Assembly: GCF_022414575.1 (NCBI RefSeq)
Contig: NZ_JADWYQ010000028.1
Coordinates: 1-64,000 of the forward strand
Source of the DNA: Streptomyces sp. MUM 178J
GTDB taxonomy: Bacteria > Actinomycetota > Actinomycetes > Streptomycetales > Streptomycetaceae
Length of the DNA stretch: 64,000 nt
Reading direction: 5' to 3'
The position numbers were made by a program, and so were the translations under genes. The stretch's first letter is position 1, and every line of letters starts with the position of its first letter. Below the pieces are notes generated by a model, which was not told the origin of the DNA, ran no database searches, and worked only from the letters and a program-made list of their open reading frames with translations. Of this stretch, positions 53,417-62,412 are shown one piece after another.

Positions 53417-53862
53417 CGGACCCGGCCTACGGCCCGGAGCTGCCGTTCTTCGTCTACGGCACCCTGCGCCCCGGCGAGCGCAACCACGATCTGTTCCTCG
53501 CCGGCCGCACGGCGGCCGAGGAGCCCGCCCGGCTCGCGGGTGCGGAGCTGTACGAGGGCCCCGGCTACCCGTACGCGGTCGAATCCCCCGACCCGTCGCT
53601 CGGGCAGGTGGCGGGCGAGCTGGTGACGGCGGCGCCGGGGGAGTGCGCGCGGCTGCTCGCCGTGCTCGACCGGCTGGAGGAGTACCTCGCGCCCGGACAC
53701 CCCCGCAACCTGTACGAGCGGGTGGCCCGCGACGTCGTCCGCCCCGACGGCACGGCCCGGCGCGCCTGGGTGTACCTGGCCGCCCCGCCTCTCGCCGCGC
53801 GCCTCCGGGCTGCCGGTGTGCTGATCGCGGGCGGCGACTGGCGCACCGCCCCAGGCCGCTGA
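53413..53862 (+). CDS. Gamma-glutamylcyclotransferase-like (GGCT/AIG2) protein
   Basis: 149 aa from GTG 53413, overlapping the cutA stop (GTGA). The signature YGTLRPGERN near the start and the active-site Glu of LDRLEEYLAPG identify the fold. The family cleaves gamma-glutamyl amino acids or gamma-glutamylamines to 5-oxoproline; exact substrate not predictable. Confidence 0.85.
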   Translation: MTDPAYGPELPFFVYGTLRPGERNHDLFLAGRTAAEEPARLAGAELYEGPGYPYAVESPDPSLGQVAGELVTAAPGECARLLAVLDRLEEYLAPGHPRNLYERVARDVVRPDGTARRAWVYLAAPPLAARLRAAGVLIAGGDWRTAPGR

Positions 53863-53897
53863 ACCACGGCCCCAGGCTGTGGCTCCGCGCCCGCGGT

Positions 53898-56183
53898 TCA
53901 GGAGTCCGCCAGCTCCACCCGCACCGCGCACACCTTGAACTCCGGCATGCGGGAGACCGGGTCGAGCGCGGGGTTGGTGACGGAGTTGGCGCGGCCCTCG
54001 CCCGGCCAGTGGAACGGCATGAAGACCACATCCGGCCGGATCCCGCGGCTGATGCGCGCGGGCCCGACCGCCCGCCCTCGCCGTGACACTACGGCGAGGG
54101 CGTCCCCCTCGGCGGCGCCGATGCGCTCCGCGAGCTTCGGATGCAGCTCGACGAACGGCCCCGGCGCGGCGGCCGTCAGCTCCTCGACCCGGCGGGTCTG
54201 CGCACCCGACTGGTACTGGGACACCACCCGGCCGGTCGTCAACAGCACGGGGTACTCCTCGTCCACGACCTCGCCGGCGTCCCGGTGGCCGACCGGCGTG
54301 AACCGGGCCCGCCCGTCGGGCGTGGCGAACCGTTCGAGGAACAGCCGCGGCGTGCCGGGATGCGGCCCGTCGGCCGTGCCGTCCGAGGCCGCGGCGCGAG
54401 CGCCGGGCTCTCCCAGGCCCGTGGCGGGGCCCCGTCCCCCGTCCGGGGTCCCGCCGGGGCCGTCGGTCCGCGTCCCCCGGGCCGCGGCGCCCCGTGCGCC
54501 GCCCTCGGTCGCGTCCCCGGCGGGCTCCTCCGCGGGGGACACCGCAGCGCCCTCCGCGGAGGGCTGCGCCGGACACGGCCAGAACACGCCGTCCTCCGCC
54601 TCGATCCGCGCATATGTGATGCCCGAGTAGTCCGCGACGCCGCCCGCCGAAGCCCGCCCCAGTTCTTCGAAGACCTCCTCCGGGTCCGTGGAGAACCCCT
54701 TCTCACAGCCGAGCAGGCCGGCCAGCGCGTTGAGCACCTCCAGATCGCTGCGCACCCCGGGCGGCGGATCGACCGCGCGCCGACGCAGCAGCACCCGGCC
54801 CTCCAGATTGGTCATGGTGCCCGTCTCCTCCGCCCACTGGGTGACCGGAAGGACCACATCAGCCAGCGCCGCCGACTCCGACAGCACCACGTCCGCCACC
54901 GCCAGGAAGTCCAGCGACCTCAGCCGCTCCTCCACATGCGCGGCGCGCGGCGCGGACACCACCGGGTTGGAGGCCATCAGCAGCAGCGCGTGCACATCCC
55001 GGCCCAGCGCGTCCAGCAGCTCGTACGCGCTGCGTCCCGGCCCCGGCAGGGTCTGGGGCTCGACGCCCCACACCCGCGCCACATGCGCGCGGGCCGCCGG
55101 GTCGTCCAGCTTCCGGTAGCCCGGCAGCTGGTCGGCCTTCTGCCCGTGCTCACGCCCGCCCTGGCCGTTGCCCTGGCCGGTCAGACAGCCGTACCCGGAC
55201 AGCGGCCGCCCGGCCCGCCCGGTCGCCAGACACAGGTTGATCCAGGCGCTGACCGTGTCCGTGCCCTTGGACTGCTGCTCGGGGCCGCGCGCGGTGAGCA
55301 CCATCCCGGTCGGCGCGTCGCAGAACATGCGCACCGTCTCGCGCAGCTCCGGCACGCCGACACCGGTGATGCGCTCGACCAGCTCCGGCCAGTACGCCAT
55401 CGCCGCCGCCCGCGCCTCGGGCCAGCCGCTGGTCCGCTCCCTGATGAACTCCTCGTCCGTGCGCCCCTCGGCGACTGCCAGATGCAGCAGCCCCAGCGCC
55501 AGCGCGAGGTCCGTGCCGGGACGCGGGGCCAGATGCAGATCGGCCTGCTCCGCGGTCCTGGTCCGCCGGGGGTCGATGACGATCAGCTTGCCGCCGTTCT
55601 CCTTCAGCTCGGTGAGGTAGCGCAGCGCCGGAGGCATCGTCTCGGCCAGGTTGGAGCCGACGAGGATCACGCATCCGGTGCGCGGGATGTCCTCCAGCGG
55701 GAACGGCAGCCCCCGGTCCACGCCGAAGGCGCGGATGCCCCCGGCCGCGGCCGACGACATGCAGAAGCGCCCGTTGTAGTCGATCTGCGAGGTGCCCAGC
55801 ACCACCCGGGCGAACTTGCCGAGCGTGTACGCCTTCTCGTTGGTCAGCCCGCCGCCGCCGAAGACGCCGACCGCGTCGGGGCCGTACGCCGTCCTGGCCC
55901 CCCGCAGTCCGTCCGCGATCGCCCCCAGGGCCTCCTCCCAGGTGGCCGGTTCGAGCCTGCCTGTGGCGGGGCGACGGACCAGGGGCTCGGTCAGGCGCAC
56001 CCGGGAGGAGAGCAGGGCGGGGGCCGTGCGGCCCTTGCCGCACAGCGCGCCCCGGTTGACGGGGAAGTCGGGGCGCTCCACCACCTCGACCGCCCCGCCC
56101 GTGGCGCGGAGGTTCATCCCGCACTGCAGGGCGCAGTACGGACAGTGCGTGGCGGTGTCGGCGGCGGTGGTGGCGTCGGACAT
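53898..56183 (-). CDS. nasA: Assimilatory nitrate reductase catalytic subunit (molybdopterin oxidoreductase)
   Basis: 761 aa. N-terminal [4Fe-4S] cysteines CPYCALQCGMN and C in ALCGKGRTAP; the molybdenum domain has GVFGGGGLTNEKAYTLGKFAR, the Cys of YNGRFCMSSAAAG (Mo ligand), LVGSNLAETMPPALRYL, ARGPEQQSKGTDT; the C-terminal MoCo barrel has LLTTGRVVSQYQSGAQTRR and FMPFHWPGEGRANSVTNPALDP. Reduces nitrate to nitrite, feeding NirBD. Residues about 534-614 are an Ala/Gly/Pro/Thr-rich insert absent from most relatives. No signal peptide, so cytoplasmic. A GlnR-like half-site pair lies just upstream. Confidence 0.92.
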   Translation of the reverse strand: MSDATTAADTATHCPYCALQCGMNLRATGGAVEVVERPDFPVNRGALCGKGRTAPALLSSRVRLTEPLVRRPATGRLEPATWEEALGAIADGLRGARTAYGPDAVGVFGGGGLTNEKAYTLGKFARVVLGTSQIDYNGRFCMSSAAAGGIRAFGVDRGLPFPLEDIPRTGCVILVGSNLAETMPPALRYLTELKENGGKLIVIDPRRTRTAEQADLHLAPRPGTDLALALGLLHLAVAEGRTDEEFIRERTSGWPEARAAAMAYWPELVERITGVGVPELRETVRMFCDAPTGMVLTARGPEQQSKGTDTVSAWINLCLATGRAGRPLSGYGCLTGQGNGQGGREHGQKADQLPGYRKLDDPAARAHVARVWGVEPQTLPGPGRSAYELLDALGRDVHALLLMASNPVVSAPRAAHVEERLRSLDFLAVADVVLSESAALADVVLPVTQWAEETGTMTNLEGRVLLRRRAVDPPPGVRSDLEVLNALAGLLGCEKGFSTDPEEVFEELGRASAGGVADYSGITYARIEAEDGVFWPCPAQPSAEGAAVSPAEEPAGDATEGGARGAAARGTRTDGPGGTPDGGRGPATGLGEPGARAAASDGTADGPHPGTPRLFLERFATPDGRARFTPVGHRDAGEVVDEEYPVLLTTGRVVSQYQSGAQTRRVEELTAAAPGPFVELHPKLAERIGAAEGDALAVVSRRGRAVGPARISRGIRPDVVFMPFHWPGEGRANSVTNPALDPVSRMPEFKVCAVRVELADS

Positions 56184-56194
56184 GCTCCCAGGGT

Positions 56195-56210
56195 GAAACG
56201 CTTGTGTTAC
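56195..56210 (+). promoter_or_regulatory. Possible GlnR half-sites upstream of nasA
   Basis: GAAAC-N6-GTTAC with the 6-nt spacing of GlnR sites, 12 bp before the nasA start. Neighbouring positions at the same spacing fit poorly, so this is weaker than the nirB box. Confidence 0.4.
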
Positions 56211-56282
56211 GTGGTCGGATGCCGCGCATTACGACCCTGGTACGCCTGCCTCAGCCCGCGCCTCCGCCCGCCGTGAGGCCGC

Positions 56283-56354
56283 CCTGCTCAGGCCCGGTGT
56301 CGTGCTCGGCCACGGTGTCCTGCTCAGGCCCGGTGTCGTGCTCGGCCACGGTGT
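56283..56354. repeat. Two tandem 36-bp direct repeats
   Basis: Positions 56283-56318 are repeated exactly at 56319-56354, in the gap between nasA and the TIGR03086-type gene. Confidence 0.9.
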
Positions 56355-56411
56355 CCTGCGCGGCCCCGGCGCCGCATGCCGGCGCCTCTGTCCGCTCAGC
56401 GCCTCGGCTGC

Positions 56412-56993
56412 TCAGCCCCTGCGGCCGGTCAGCGCCAGCAGCCGCGACTGCGCGCTGTCGCCCGGCGGCGGCTCGATCGGCGGTGCGAACAGCCCGGACT
56501 TGGCCAGGTCCGCGGCATACGGAGTGATCTCGTCCAGCGCGAAATGGACCAGGGCGTCCGGCAGCCGCTCGGACGCGCCGATGGCGCGGGACAGATCCCA
56601 GCCGTGCACGATCGCGTCCGTGGTCATCTGCGCGCAGTACGCCGTGGTCGGGGTCTCCCCGTACGACAGCTGCACCGTGCCGCGGAGCGCGCCCTCGGCC
56701 GCGAACGCCTTGCGCGCCGCCCGCGAGGCCGCGTCCCAGGTGTGGCGCGGCCGCTTGCCGAGCACATCGCCGTCGTAGGCGTCCCCCACGTCGGCCATCG
56801 ACGAGCCGTCGGTGACCAGGTCGGGCACCCACAGCTGCTCGGCCGTGAGGTGGTTGACCAGATCCCGCACGGACCACTCGGTGCACGGGGTGGGGGAGTC
56901 CCACTGGTCGTCGCGGATGGCGTGCACCCGCTCGGTGAACAGCGCGATCGCCTCGGAGTGCCGGGCGAGCAGAGCTGACGTGTCGGTGTCCAT
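56412..56993 (-). CDS. TIGR03086-family (maleylpyruvate isomerase/DinB-like) protein
   Basis: 193 aa from ATG 56993. Four-helix metal-binding fold of the mycothiol-dependent enzyme type: WDSPTPCTEWSVRDLVNHLTA with the conserved His, and AYCAQMTTDAIVHGWDLSRAIG with a His-x-WD. Predicted cytoplasmic metal-dependent transferase or isomerase; substrate unknown. Common in actinobacteria, which make mycothiol. Confidence 0.85.
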   Translation of the reverse strand: MDTDTSALLARHSEAIALFTERVHAIRDDQWDSPTPCTEWSVRDLVNHLTAEQLWVPDLVTDGSSMADVGDAYDGDVLGKRPRHTWDAASRAARKAFAAEGALRGTVQLSYGETPTTAYCAQMTTDAIVHGWDLSRAIGASERLPDALVHFALDEITPYAADLAKSGLFAPPIEPPPGDSAQSRLLALTGRRG

Positions 56994-57033
56994 ACACTTC
57001 ACTCTCGCCGCCTTCGGCCCGGTCCGCGAGCCT

Positions 57034-57720
57034 TCATCCCCCGGCCGCGTCGAGCGCGTCGCGCACCCCGGGCTCCCGCGCCCCCAGAAACACCGGGTCG
57101 GGCCGGAACACCGCGTCCCCGGCCGCCTTGCCGGCCGCGAACAGCTCCCGCACCCCGCCGTAGTACCAGGTCGCGTCATGGGGCTCGGCCACCGAGACCC
57201 CGTACGCGTCGATCCCGGCCGCATCGCACAGGGCGACGGCCCGCCGTACGTGGAACCCCTGCGTGACCAGCACCGCCCGCTCCACCCCGAAGATCTTCTT
57301 GGCCCGTACGCAGGAGTCCCAGGTGTCGAAGCCCGCGTAGTCGCTGACGATCCGCCCGTCCGGCACCCCGCGCGCTGCCAGATACGCCCGCATCGCGCTG
57401 GGCTCGTCGTACTCCGTCCGGCTGTTGTCCCCGGTCACCAGCACGACCCTGACCTTGCCCGCCCGGTACAGCTCAGCCGCCGCGTCCAGCCGATGCGCCA
57501 GATACGGCGTCGGCCGCCCCTGCCACAGCCCCGCCCCGAACACCACGGCGACATCCCGCCCGGGCGCCTCGCCGACCGATCCCACCCGCCCGTCGGCGAC
57601 GGCGTGCACCCAGGTCACGGGCGCCAGCCCCAGCACGCATCCGGCCATGATCCCCTGTATGACGCGCCGCCGGGTACGCCGCGTCATCCGTGATATCCGT
57701 GATATCCGTCCTCGCTTCAC
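57034..57720 (-). CDS. SanA/ElyC-like (YdcF/DUF218) membrane protein
   Basis: 228 aa from GTG 57720; ATG 57687 is an alternative. One N-terminal helix (VIQGIMAGCVLGLAPVTWVHA) then a DUF218 domain: DVAVVFGAGLWQGRPTPYLA, RLDAAAELYRAGKVRVVLVT GDNS is split here as RLDAAAEL and LVTGDNSRTEYDEPSAM, and RAVLVTQGFHVRRAVALCDA. SanA in E. coli affects vancomycin permeability at high temperature; role in Streptomyces is probably envelope-related. Confidence 0.85.
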   Translation of the reverse strand: MKRGRISRISRMTRRTRRRVIQGIMAGCVLGLAPVTWVHAVADGRVGSVGEAPGRDVAVVFGAGLWQGRPTPYLAHRLDAAAELYRAGKVRVVLVTGDNSRTEYDEPSAMRAYLAARGVPDGRIVSDYAGFDTWDSCVRAKKIFGVERAVLVTQGFHVRRAVALCDAAGIDAYGVSVAEPHDATWYYGGVRELFAAGKAAGDAVFRPDPVFLGAREPGVRDALDAAGG

Positions 57721-58004
57721 ATGTGACCGGACGCCGACAGGCCGTCCGCGGTTCACCGCGGACGGCTGACATCAGCGGAGCACGGCCGGTGAGCCCCTGG
57801 AAAACACCCGTCATCCCCGCGCAACGGCACGGCAACCTCGGGCGGTCAGGATCGGTTCATGACGGAGCCTGCGACGCCCCTCGATCCGGTCGTATCCGAC
57901 GACCCCTCCGAAACCTTCGACACGGCGGCGCAGCTGCTCCACCGCGTCACCGCACAGCTGGGCACGCAGCTCAGACACGTCAGACTGAACGGAACCCCAC
58001 GCGT

Positions 58005-58853
58005 ATGCCCGACCACGACGACCACGACTTCGACGCCGCCGTCCTCGACACCGCCCGCGGCCCCCGCCCCGGCGGCGGGGGCGAGCGGCCCGTGCTCGTC
58101 GCCGTCGCGCACGGCAGCCGCGACCCGCGTGCCTTCGCCACCGTCAGCGCGCTCCTCGACCGGGTCCGCGAGCTGCGGCCAGGGCTCGACGTCCGTCTCG
58201 GCCACATCGAGCTGAACGAGCCCCTGCTGCCGGACGTACTCGCCGGGCTGTCCGGGCCGGGCCGGGCGGCGCGGGCCGTGCTGGTGCCGCTGCTGCTCAG
58301 CCGCGGCTACCACGTCAGGCACGACCTGCCCCGGGCCGCGGCCGCCCTGCAGGGCATACCCGGCGCGGATGTGCGGATCGCGGCCCCGCTCGGACCGCAC
58401 CCGCTGCTCGTCGAAGCGCTGTACGACCGGCTGGCCGAGGCCGGCTGGCGGCCGGAGGACGGGGCCGCCCGCAGCACCGGGGTCGTGCTGGCCGCCGCCG
58501 GCTCCCGCGACCCGGATTCGGCCGCCGACGTGCGCCGCGCGGCGCGGCTGCTCGGCGAACGTCTCGGCGACACCCCCGTCGTCGCCGCCTACGCCTCCGC
58601 CGCCGCCCCCGCCGTCCCGGCCGCCGTCCGCGCACTCGCCGCACGCGGCCGCCACCGCATCGCCGTGGCCTCGTACTTCACCGCCCCCGGCCTCTTCGCC
58701 GCCCGCAGCGCCGCCGCCGCACCGTGGATCGCCGCGGCCCCGCTCGGCGTGCACCCGGCCCTCGCCCGGCTGGTCCTCCGGCGCTACGACGCCGCCGCGG
58801 CAGGCCCCCACCCGCCGCGGGGCAGGGCGGGAGCGAGCCTCGTCGCCGTCTAG
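58005..58853 (+). CDS. Sirohydrochlorin chelatase (CbiX-type)
   Basis: 282 aa from ATG 58005. Two tandem CbiX-like halves: the first has VLVAVAHGSRDPRAFATVSA with the catalytic His and LLLSRGYHVRHDLP with His pair; the second has VVLAAAGSRDPDSAADVRRA and ASYFTAPGLFA. Inserts Fe2+ (or Co2+) into sirohydrochlorin to make siroheme. Siroheme is the cofactor of NirB, so close genetic linkage makes sense. The first 25 residues are disordered. The end overlaps the convergent hydrolase gene by four bases. Confidence 0.88.
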   Translation: MPDHDDHDFDAAVLDTARGPRPGGGGERPVLVAVAHGSRDPRAFATVSALLDRVRELRPGLDVRLGHIELNEPLLPDVLAGLSGPGRAARAVLVPLLLSRGYHVRHDLPRAAAALQGIPGADVRIAAPLGPHPLLVEALYDRLAEAGWRPEDGAARSTGVVLAAAGSRDPDSAADVRRAARLLGERLGDTPVVAAYASAAAPAVPAAVRALAARGRHRIAVASYFTAPGLFAARSAAAAPWIAAAPLGVHPALARLVLRRYDAAAAGPHPPRGRAGASLVAV

Positions 58854-59674
58854 CGGTCCTGGACGGACCGGGGCGTGGCGCCGGCGGAGAGCCGCTGCCC
58901 CTCTCCCGCAGCCGCGCGCAGCAGCACGTCGGCCAGTTCGCCGGGGGCGGAGAGCATCGGCCAGTGCCCCGTGGCGAGGTCGAAGAAGCCCATCCGGGGG
59001 TCGGCCAGCCACTGCACGCGCGGATCGCCCGAGTCGATCAGCCGCTGGAGCGCCGCGGTGCTCATGCCGCCGCCCGCGGTGCAGAAGATCCCACTCGCCG
59101 GCAGTCCGGCCGCCGCGCCCGACAGCCGCAGCGGCCGGGTCATCGTGCCCAGCGGGTGCGGAGCCGCGAGACGCGCCAGCCGGGCGAGCGCTTCGGCGGG
59201 GACGTCGGCGACATTGCCCCACCGACGCCACTCCTCCAGCGACGGCGGCGGCACCCGCCAGCCGTCCTCGGCCCGCTCGGCCTGGCCCAGCATCCGCTCC
59301 CGGGTCGCGGCGTCGGCCATCTGCTCGCGTACCTGGTCGAACATCGAGTAGCCGTCCTGCGGCAGCGGCGCGTCCAGATAGACGACCCGGGCGATCCGCT
59401 CCGGACGCCGGTCGGCCGCGACCACCGCCGGGTAGATGCCGTAGCAGTGGCCGACGAGGACCAGCGCAGGGTCGTCCGTGTGGTCGATGAGCTGCACCAG
59501 GTCCTCGATGTGCGTGTCCAGATCCGTGCCCGGGCCCGCCAGATGGCGGCGGTCCCCCAGGCCCGTGAGCGTCGCCGGATACGCCTCCGCCCCGGCCCGA
59601 CGCAGCCGGGCGGCCGTCTCCCGCCACACCCAGCCGCCGACATGGCCCCCCGACACCAGTGCAAACGCCGTCAT
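58850..59674 (-). CDS. Alpha/beta hydrolase with a Cys nucleophile elbow
   Basis: 274 aa from ATG 59674 (MTAFALVSGGHVGGWVWRET). Oxyanion-side GGHVGG, nucleophile elbow LVGHCYGI (Cys replaces the usual Ser at about residue 76), Asp later in the DPRMGF region or nearby, and catalytic His in ATGHWPM. Resembles salicylate-esterase/hydroxynitrile-lyase-type hydrolases. A Cys nucleophile is known in dienelactone hydrolases but unusual here. Divergent from a MerR regulator with a shared operator, its likely controller. Confidence 0.85.
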   Translation of the reverse strand: MTAFALVSGGHVGGWVWRETAARLRRAGAEAYPATLTGLGDRRHLAGPGTDLDTHIEDLVQLIDHTDDPALVLVGHCYGIYPAVVAADRRPERIARVVYLDAPLPQDGYSMFDQVREQMADAATRERMLGQAERAEDGWRVPPPSLEEWRRWGNVADVPAEALARLARLAAPHPLGTMTRPLRLSGAAAGLPASGIFCTAGGGMSTAALQRLIDSGDPRVQWLADPRMGFFDLATGHWPMLSAPGELADVLLRAAAGEGQRLSAGATPRSVQDR

Positions 59675-59719
59675 GATCGCCTCCTCGCGGTGCTTCGTAC
59701 GCGTTCGCCGGTACCGTAG

Positions 59720-59741
59720 GAACTCCCCCTGAGGGAGGTTC
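59720..59741. promoter_or_regulatory. MerR-type operator between the hydrolase and MerR gene
   Basis: GAACTCCCC and GGGAGGTTC flank CTGA, an almost perfect inverted repeat right before the MerR gene start (59747) and 46 bp upstream of the hydrolase start, as MerR regulators usually bind at such divergent promoters. Confidence 0.55.
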
Positions 59742-59746
59742 AAGCC

Positions 59747-60739
59747 ATGTCCTCAGCCGGCATATCCGGCACCTGGAGCATCGGGGAACTCGCCGAACAC
59801 GCCGGCGTCACCGTCAAGACCGTCCGCTTCTACTCGGACCGCGGTCTGCTGCCCGAGGCCGCCCGCAGCGCCGGCGGCCACCGCCGGTACGGGCCCGAGG
59901 CGCTCGACCGGCTGCGGCTGATCCGCTCCCTGCGCACCCTCGACCTGCCGGTCCCGGAGGTCGGCCGGGTCCTGGAACGCTCCCTCGGCGACGAGGACGC
60001 CCTGGACGAGGCGCTGGAAGACGCCGTCGCGGGGCGGCTCTCGGAGCTCGGCCCGCAACTCGCCGCCCTGCGCTGGCGGGAGGCCGCCCTGATGCTGCTG
60101 CGCGACTGCCCGCCCGGCGAACGGGCCGACCGGCTGCGGCTGATCGGTGCGGTGTCCGCCCCGCCCGGCACCCAGTCGCTGGCCCGCTTCTGGCGGCGCT
60201 GGCTGCCGCCGAGGCTCCCGGCACGGGTCGTCTCCGAGATCCTCGACCGGTCCGTGCCGCAGCCGCCCGCCGACCCGGCCCCCGCGCAGGTGCTGGCCTT
60301 CGCCCGGCTGCACGCCTTCGTCTCCCGCGACTGCCCCGGCCCCCATGGCGCCAACCAGCCGGCGGCGCACCGGACCGACGAGGGATACCGCCCCGCCGTG
60401 CTCTACGACGGGCTCGCGGAGGCGCACGACCTGACCGCGGTCGAACTGCGGGCCGGGCGGCCGCCGAGGCAGGGCGGAGCGCTCGACTGCTTCGTCTCCG
60501 CCTACGCCCGCTCGCGCGGCGTCCGGGACACGCCCGCGTTCCGCCGCGAACTGAGCGGGCAGCTCGCCGCCGACCCCCGCATCGACCACTACTGGCGCCT
60601 GGTCGCCGAAGTGACCGCGCCCCCGTCCGGCGGGCCGCCGGAGCCGACGCCGGGAGCCGCGCACGACTGGCTCTGCGCGGCCTTGGCCGCGCAGACGGCC
60701 GGACATGCCGGCCCCGCAGGCGGCGCCTCCCAGGGGTAG
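59747..60739 (+). CDS. MerR-family regulator with large ligand domain
   Basis: 330 aa from ATG 59747. N-terminal DNA-binding domain ([20 protein letters not shown], then [20 protein letters not shown]), dimer helix (about 90-130), and a long C-terminal domain (130-320) probably binding a small ligand. Longer than classic metal-type MerR. Divergent from the alpha/beta hydrolase gene, which it probably regulates through the 59720-59741 palindrome. Confidence 0.9.
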   Translation: MSSAGISGTWSIGELAEHAGVTVKTVRFYSDRGLLPEAARSAGGHRRYGPEALDRLRLIRSLRTLDLPVPEVGRVLERSLGDEDALDEALEDAVAGRLSELGPQLAALRWREAALMLLRDCPPGERADRLRLIGAVSAPPGTQSLARFWRRWLPPRLPARVVSEILDRSVPQPPADPAPAQVLAFARLHAFVSRDCPGPHGANQPAAHRTDEGYRPAVLYDGLAEAHDLTAVELRAGRPPRQGGALDCFVSAYARSRGVRDTPAFRRELSGQLAADPRIDHYWRLVAEVTAPPSGGPPEPTPGAAHDWLCAALAAQTAGHAGPAGGASQG

Positions 60740-60870
60740 CCGGGAGAGATGGAGGCGCGGGGCCCGGTGGCGGAGCCCCAGAAGAACGGGGTCCGGGCGG
60801 AGCCCCCGGCGCGGGCCGGATCGGGGCCCCGCGCCGCCCGGATGCCACCGCTTCCGGATACCTTCGGTGC

Positions 60871-62235
60871 ATGGCAGGCACCACCGCGACCAGTTCCCCC
60901 CACCCCACCGCCCCCGAGCCGCACGGATACGACGAGGCGGCTGCCGAGCGCTGGGCCGCCGAGCCCGACAAGCGGCCCGGGCGGACCGCCTTCCAGCGCG
61001 ACCGGGCACGGGTGCTGCACTCCTCCGCGCTGCGGAGGCTCGCCGGGAAGACGCAGGTGGTGACGCCCGGTTCGCGCTCCCAGGCCTGGGACGCCAGTCC
61101 CCGCACCCGGCTCACCCACTCCCTGGAGTGCGCCCAGGTCGGCCGGGAGCTCGGCGCGGCCCTCGGCTGCGACCCGGATCTGGTGGAGGCGGCCTGCCTT
61201 GCACACGACCTGGGACACCCGCCCTTCGGGCACAACGGCGAGCAGACGCTCAACGACTTCGCCAAGGACATCGGCGGTTTCGAGGGCAACGCCCAGTCGC
61301 TGAGGCTGCTCACCCGCATCGAGCCCAAGCGCTTCGCCCCCGCCCCCGGCCCCCACGCCCGGGAAGCGGGGACCGACCCCCGGGGCGGCGGCCGCGCCGA
61401 GCTGGTCAGCGTCGGGCTGAACCTCACCCGCGCCACCCTGGACGCCGCCACCAAGTACCCCTGGCCGCGCGGCGGACACCCCGCGGATCCCGCCTCCGTG
61501 AAGTTCGGGGTGTACGAGGACGACCTGCCCGTCTTCGCCTGGGCGCGCGACGGCGCACCCGCCCACCGCACCTGCTTCGAGGCGCAGGTCATGGACTGGT
61601 CCGACGATGTGGCCTACTCCGTGCACGACTTCGAGGACGGGCTGCACGCCGGGCACATCGACCCCAACTGCCTGCTGTCCGAGCAGGAGCGCAGCGCCGT
61701 CTGGGCCGTGGCGATCGGCCGTTACGTCCCCGTGGACGCCGACCCCCGGGAGCTGGCCGACGCCCTCGACCGGCTCATCGACCAGGAGTGGTGGCCGCAC
61801 CACTACGACGGCTCGGCCGTCGCCCAGGCCCGGCTCAAGGACGCCGCGAGCCAGCTCATCGGGCGGTTCTGCCTGGCCGCCGAGAGCGCGACCCGCCAGG
61901 CGTTCGGCCCCGGCCGGCTCACCCGGTACGCGGCCGAGCTGGTCGTGCCCCGCGCCGCGCGCTACGAGTGCGCCGTGCTCAAGGCCGTCGCCGACCGCTA
62001 TGTGATGCAGCGCGCCGAGCAGGAGGCGCTCCGCGCCGATCAGCGCATCGTGCTCGCGGAGCTGGCCGAGGCCCTGATGGCGCGTGCGCCCGAAGGGCTG
62101 GAGCCGCAGTTCCGGGCGCTGTTCGACGGCGCGGCGGACGATCGGGCGCGCAAGCGGGTGGTCGTCGACCAGATCGCGTCCCTGACCGACGCCTCCGCAC
62201 GTACGCTCCACACGCGGCTCACCGCCCGCCGCTGA
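60871..62235 (+). CDS. dgt: Deoxyguanosine triphosphate triphosphohydrolase-like protein
   Basis: 454 aa from ATG 60871. HD-domain dNTPase: [35 protein letters not shown] (first His), the HD of [19 protein letters not shown], and a later Asp in [18 protein letters not shown]. It hydrolyses dNTPs to nucleoside and triphosphate, controlling the dNTP pool. In Streptomyces it lies close to dnaG, as here. Length fits the actinobacterial subgroup. Confidence 0.93.
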   Translation: MAGTTATSSPHPTAPEPHGYDEAAAERWAAEPDKRPGRTAFQRDRARVLHSSALRRLAGKTQVVTPGSRSQAWDASPRTRLTHSLECAQVGRELGAALGCDPDLVEAACLAHDLGHPPFGHNGEQTLNDFAKDIGGFEGNAQSLRLLTRIEPKRFAPAPGPHAREAGTDPRGGGRAELVSVGLNLTRATLDAATKYPWPRGGHPADPASVKFGVYEDDLPVFAWARDGAPAHRTCFEAQVMDWSDDVAYSVHDFEDGLHAGHIDPNCLLSEQERSAVWAVAIGRYVPVDADPRELADALDRLIDQEWWPHHYDGSAVAQARLKDAASQLIGRFCLAAESATRQAFGPGRLTRYAAELVVPRAARYECAVLKAVADRYVMQRAEQEALRADQRIVLAELAEALMARAPEGLEPQFRALFDGAADDRARKRVVVDQIASLTDASARTLHTRLTARR

Positions 62236-62412
62236 GCCGCGCCGCCCGCCCGTGCGCCGTGCGCCGCTGAGCCGCCGCCCGCGGACGGACCCAGCGGGTG
62301 TCCGGAACATCCGGGATGACACGCCAGGGACGTACTCCCTCTTTCGTCATCACGCTCCGTGCGGGACGCTCGCTAAAGGCTGCGCAGCGTGGAAGCAACG
62401 AGGAGGCATCAC

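Noticed and set aside
54141..56276. 711-aa open frame antisense to nasA
   Set aside because: Complement of nasA; no motif.
57859..58215. Plus-strand ORF beginning MTEPATPLDPVVSDDP upstream of the CbiX gene
   Set aside because: The first 45 codons look coding-like, but the frame then runs through the chelatase as Thr/Pro/Ser-rich shadow. It may hold the promoter; not called.
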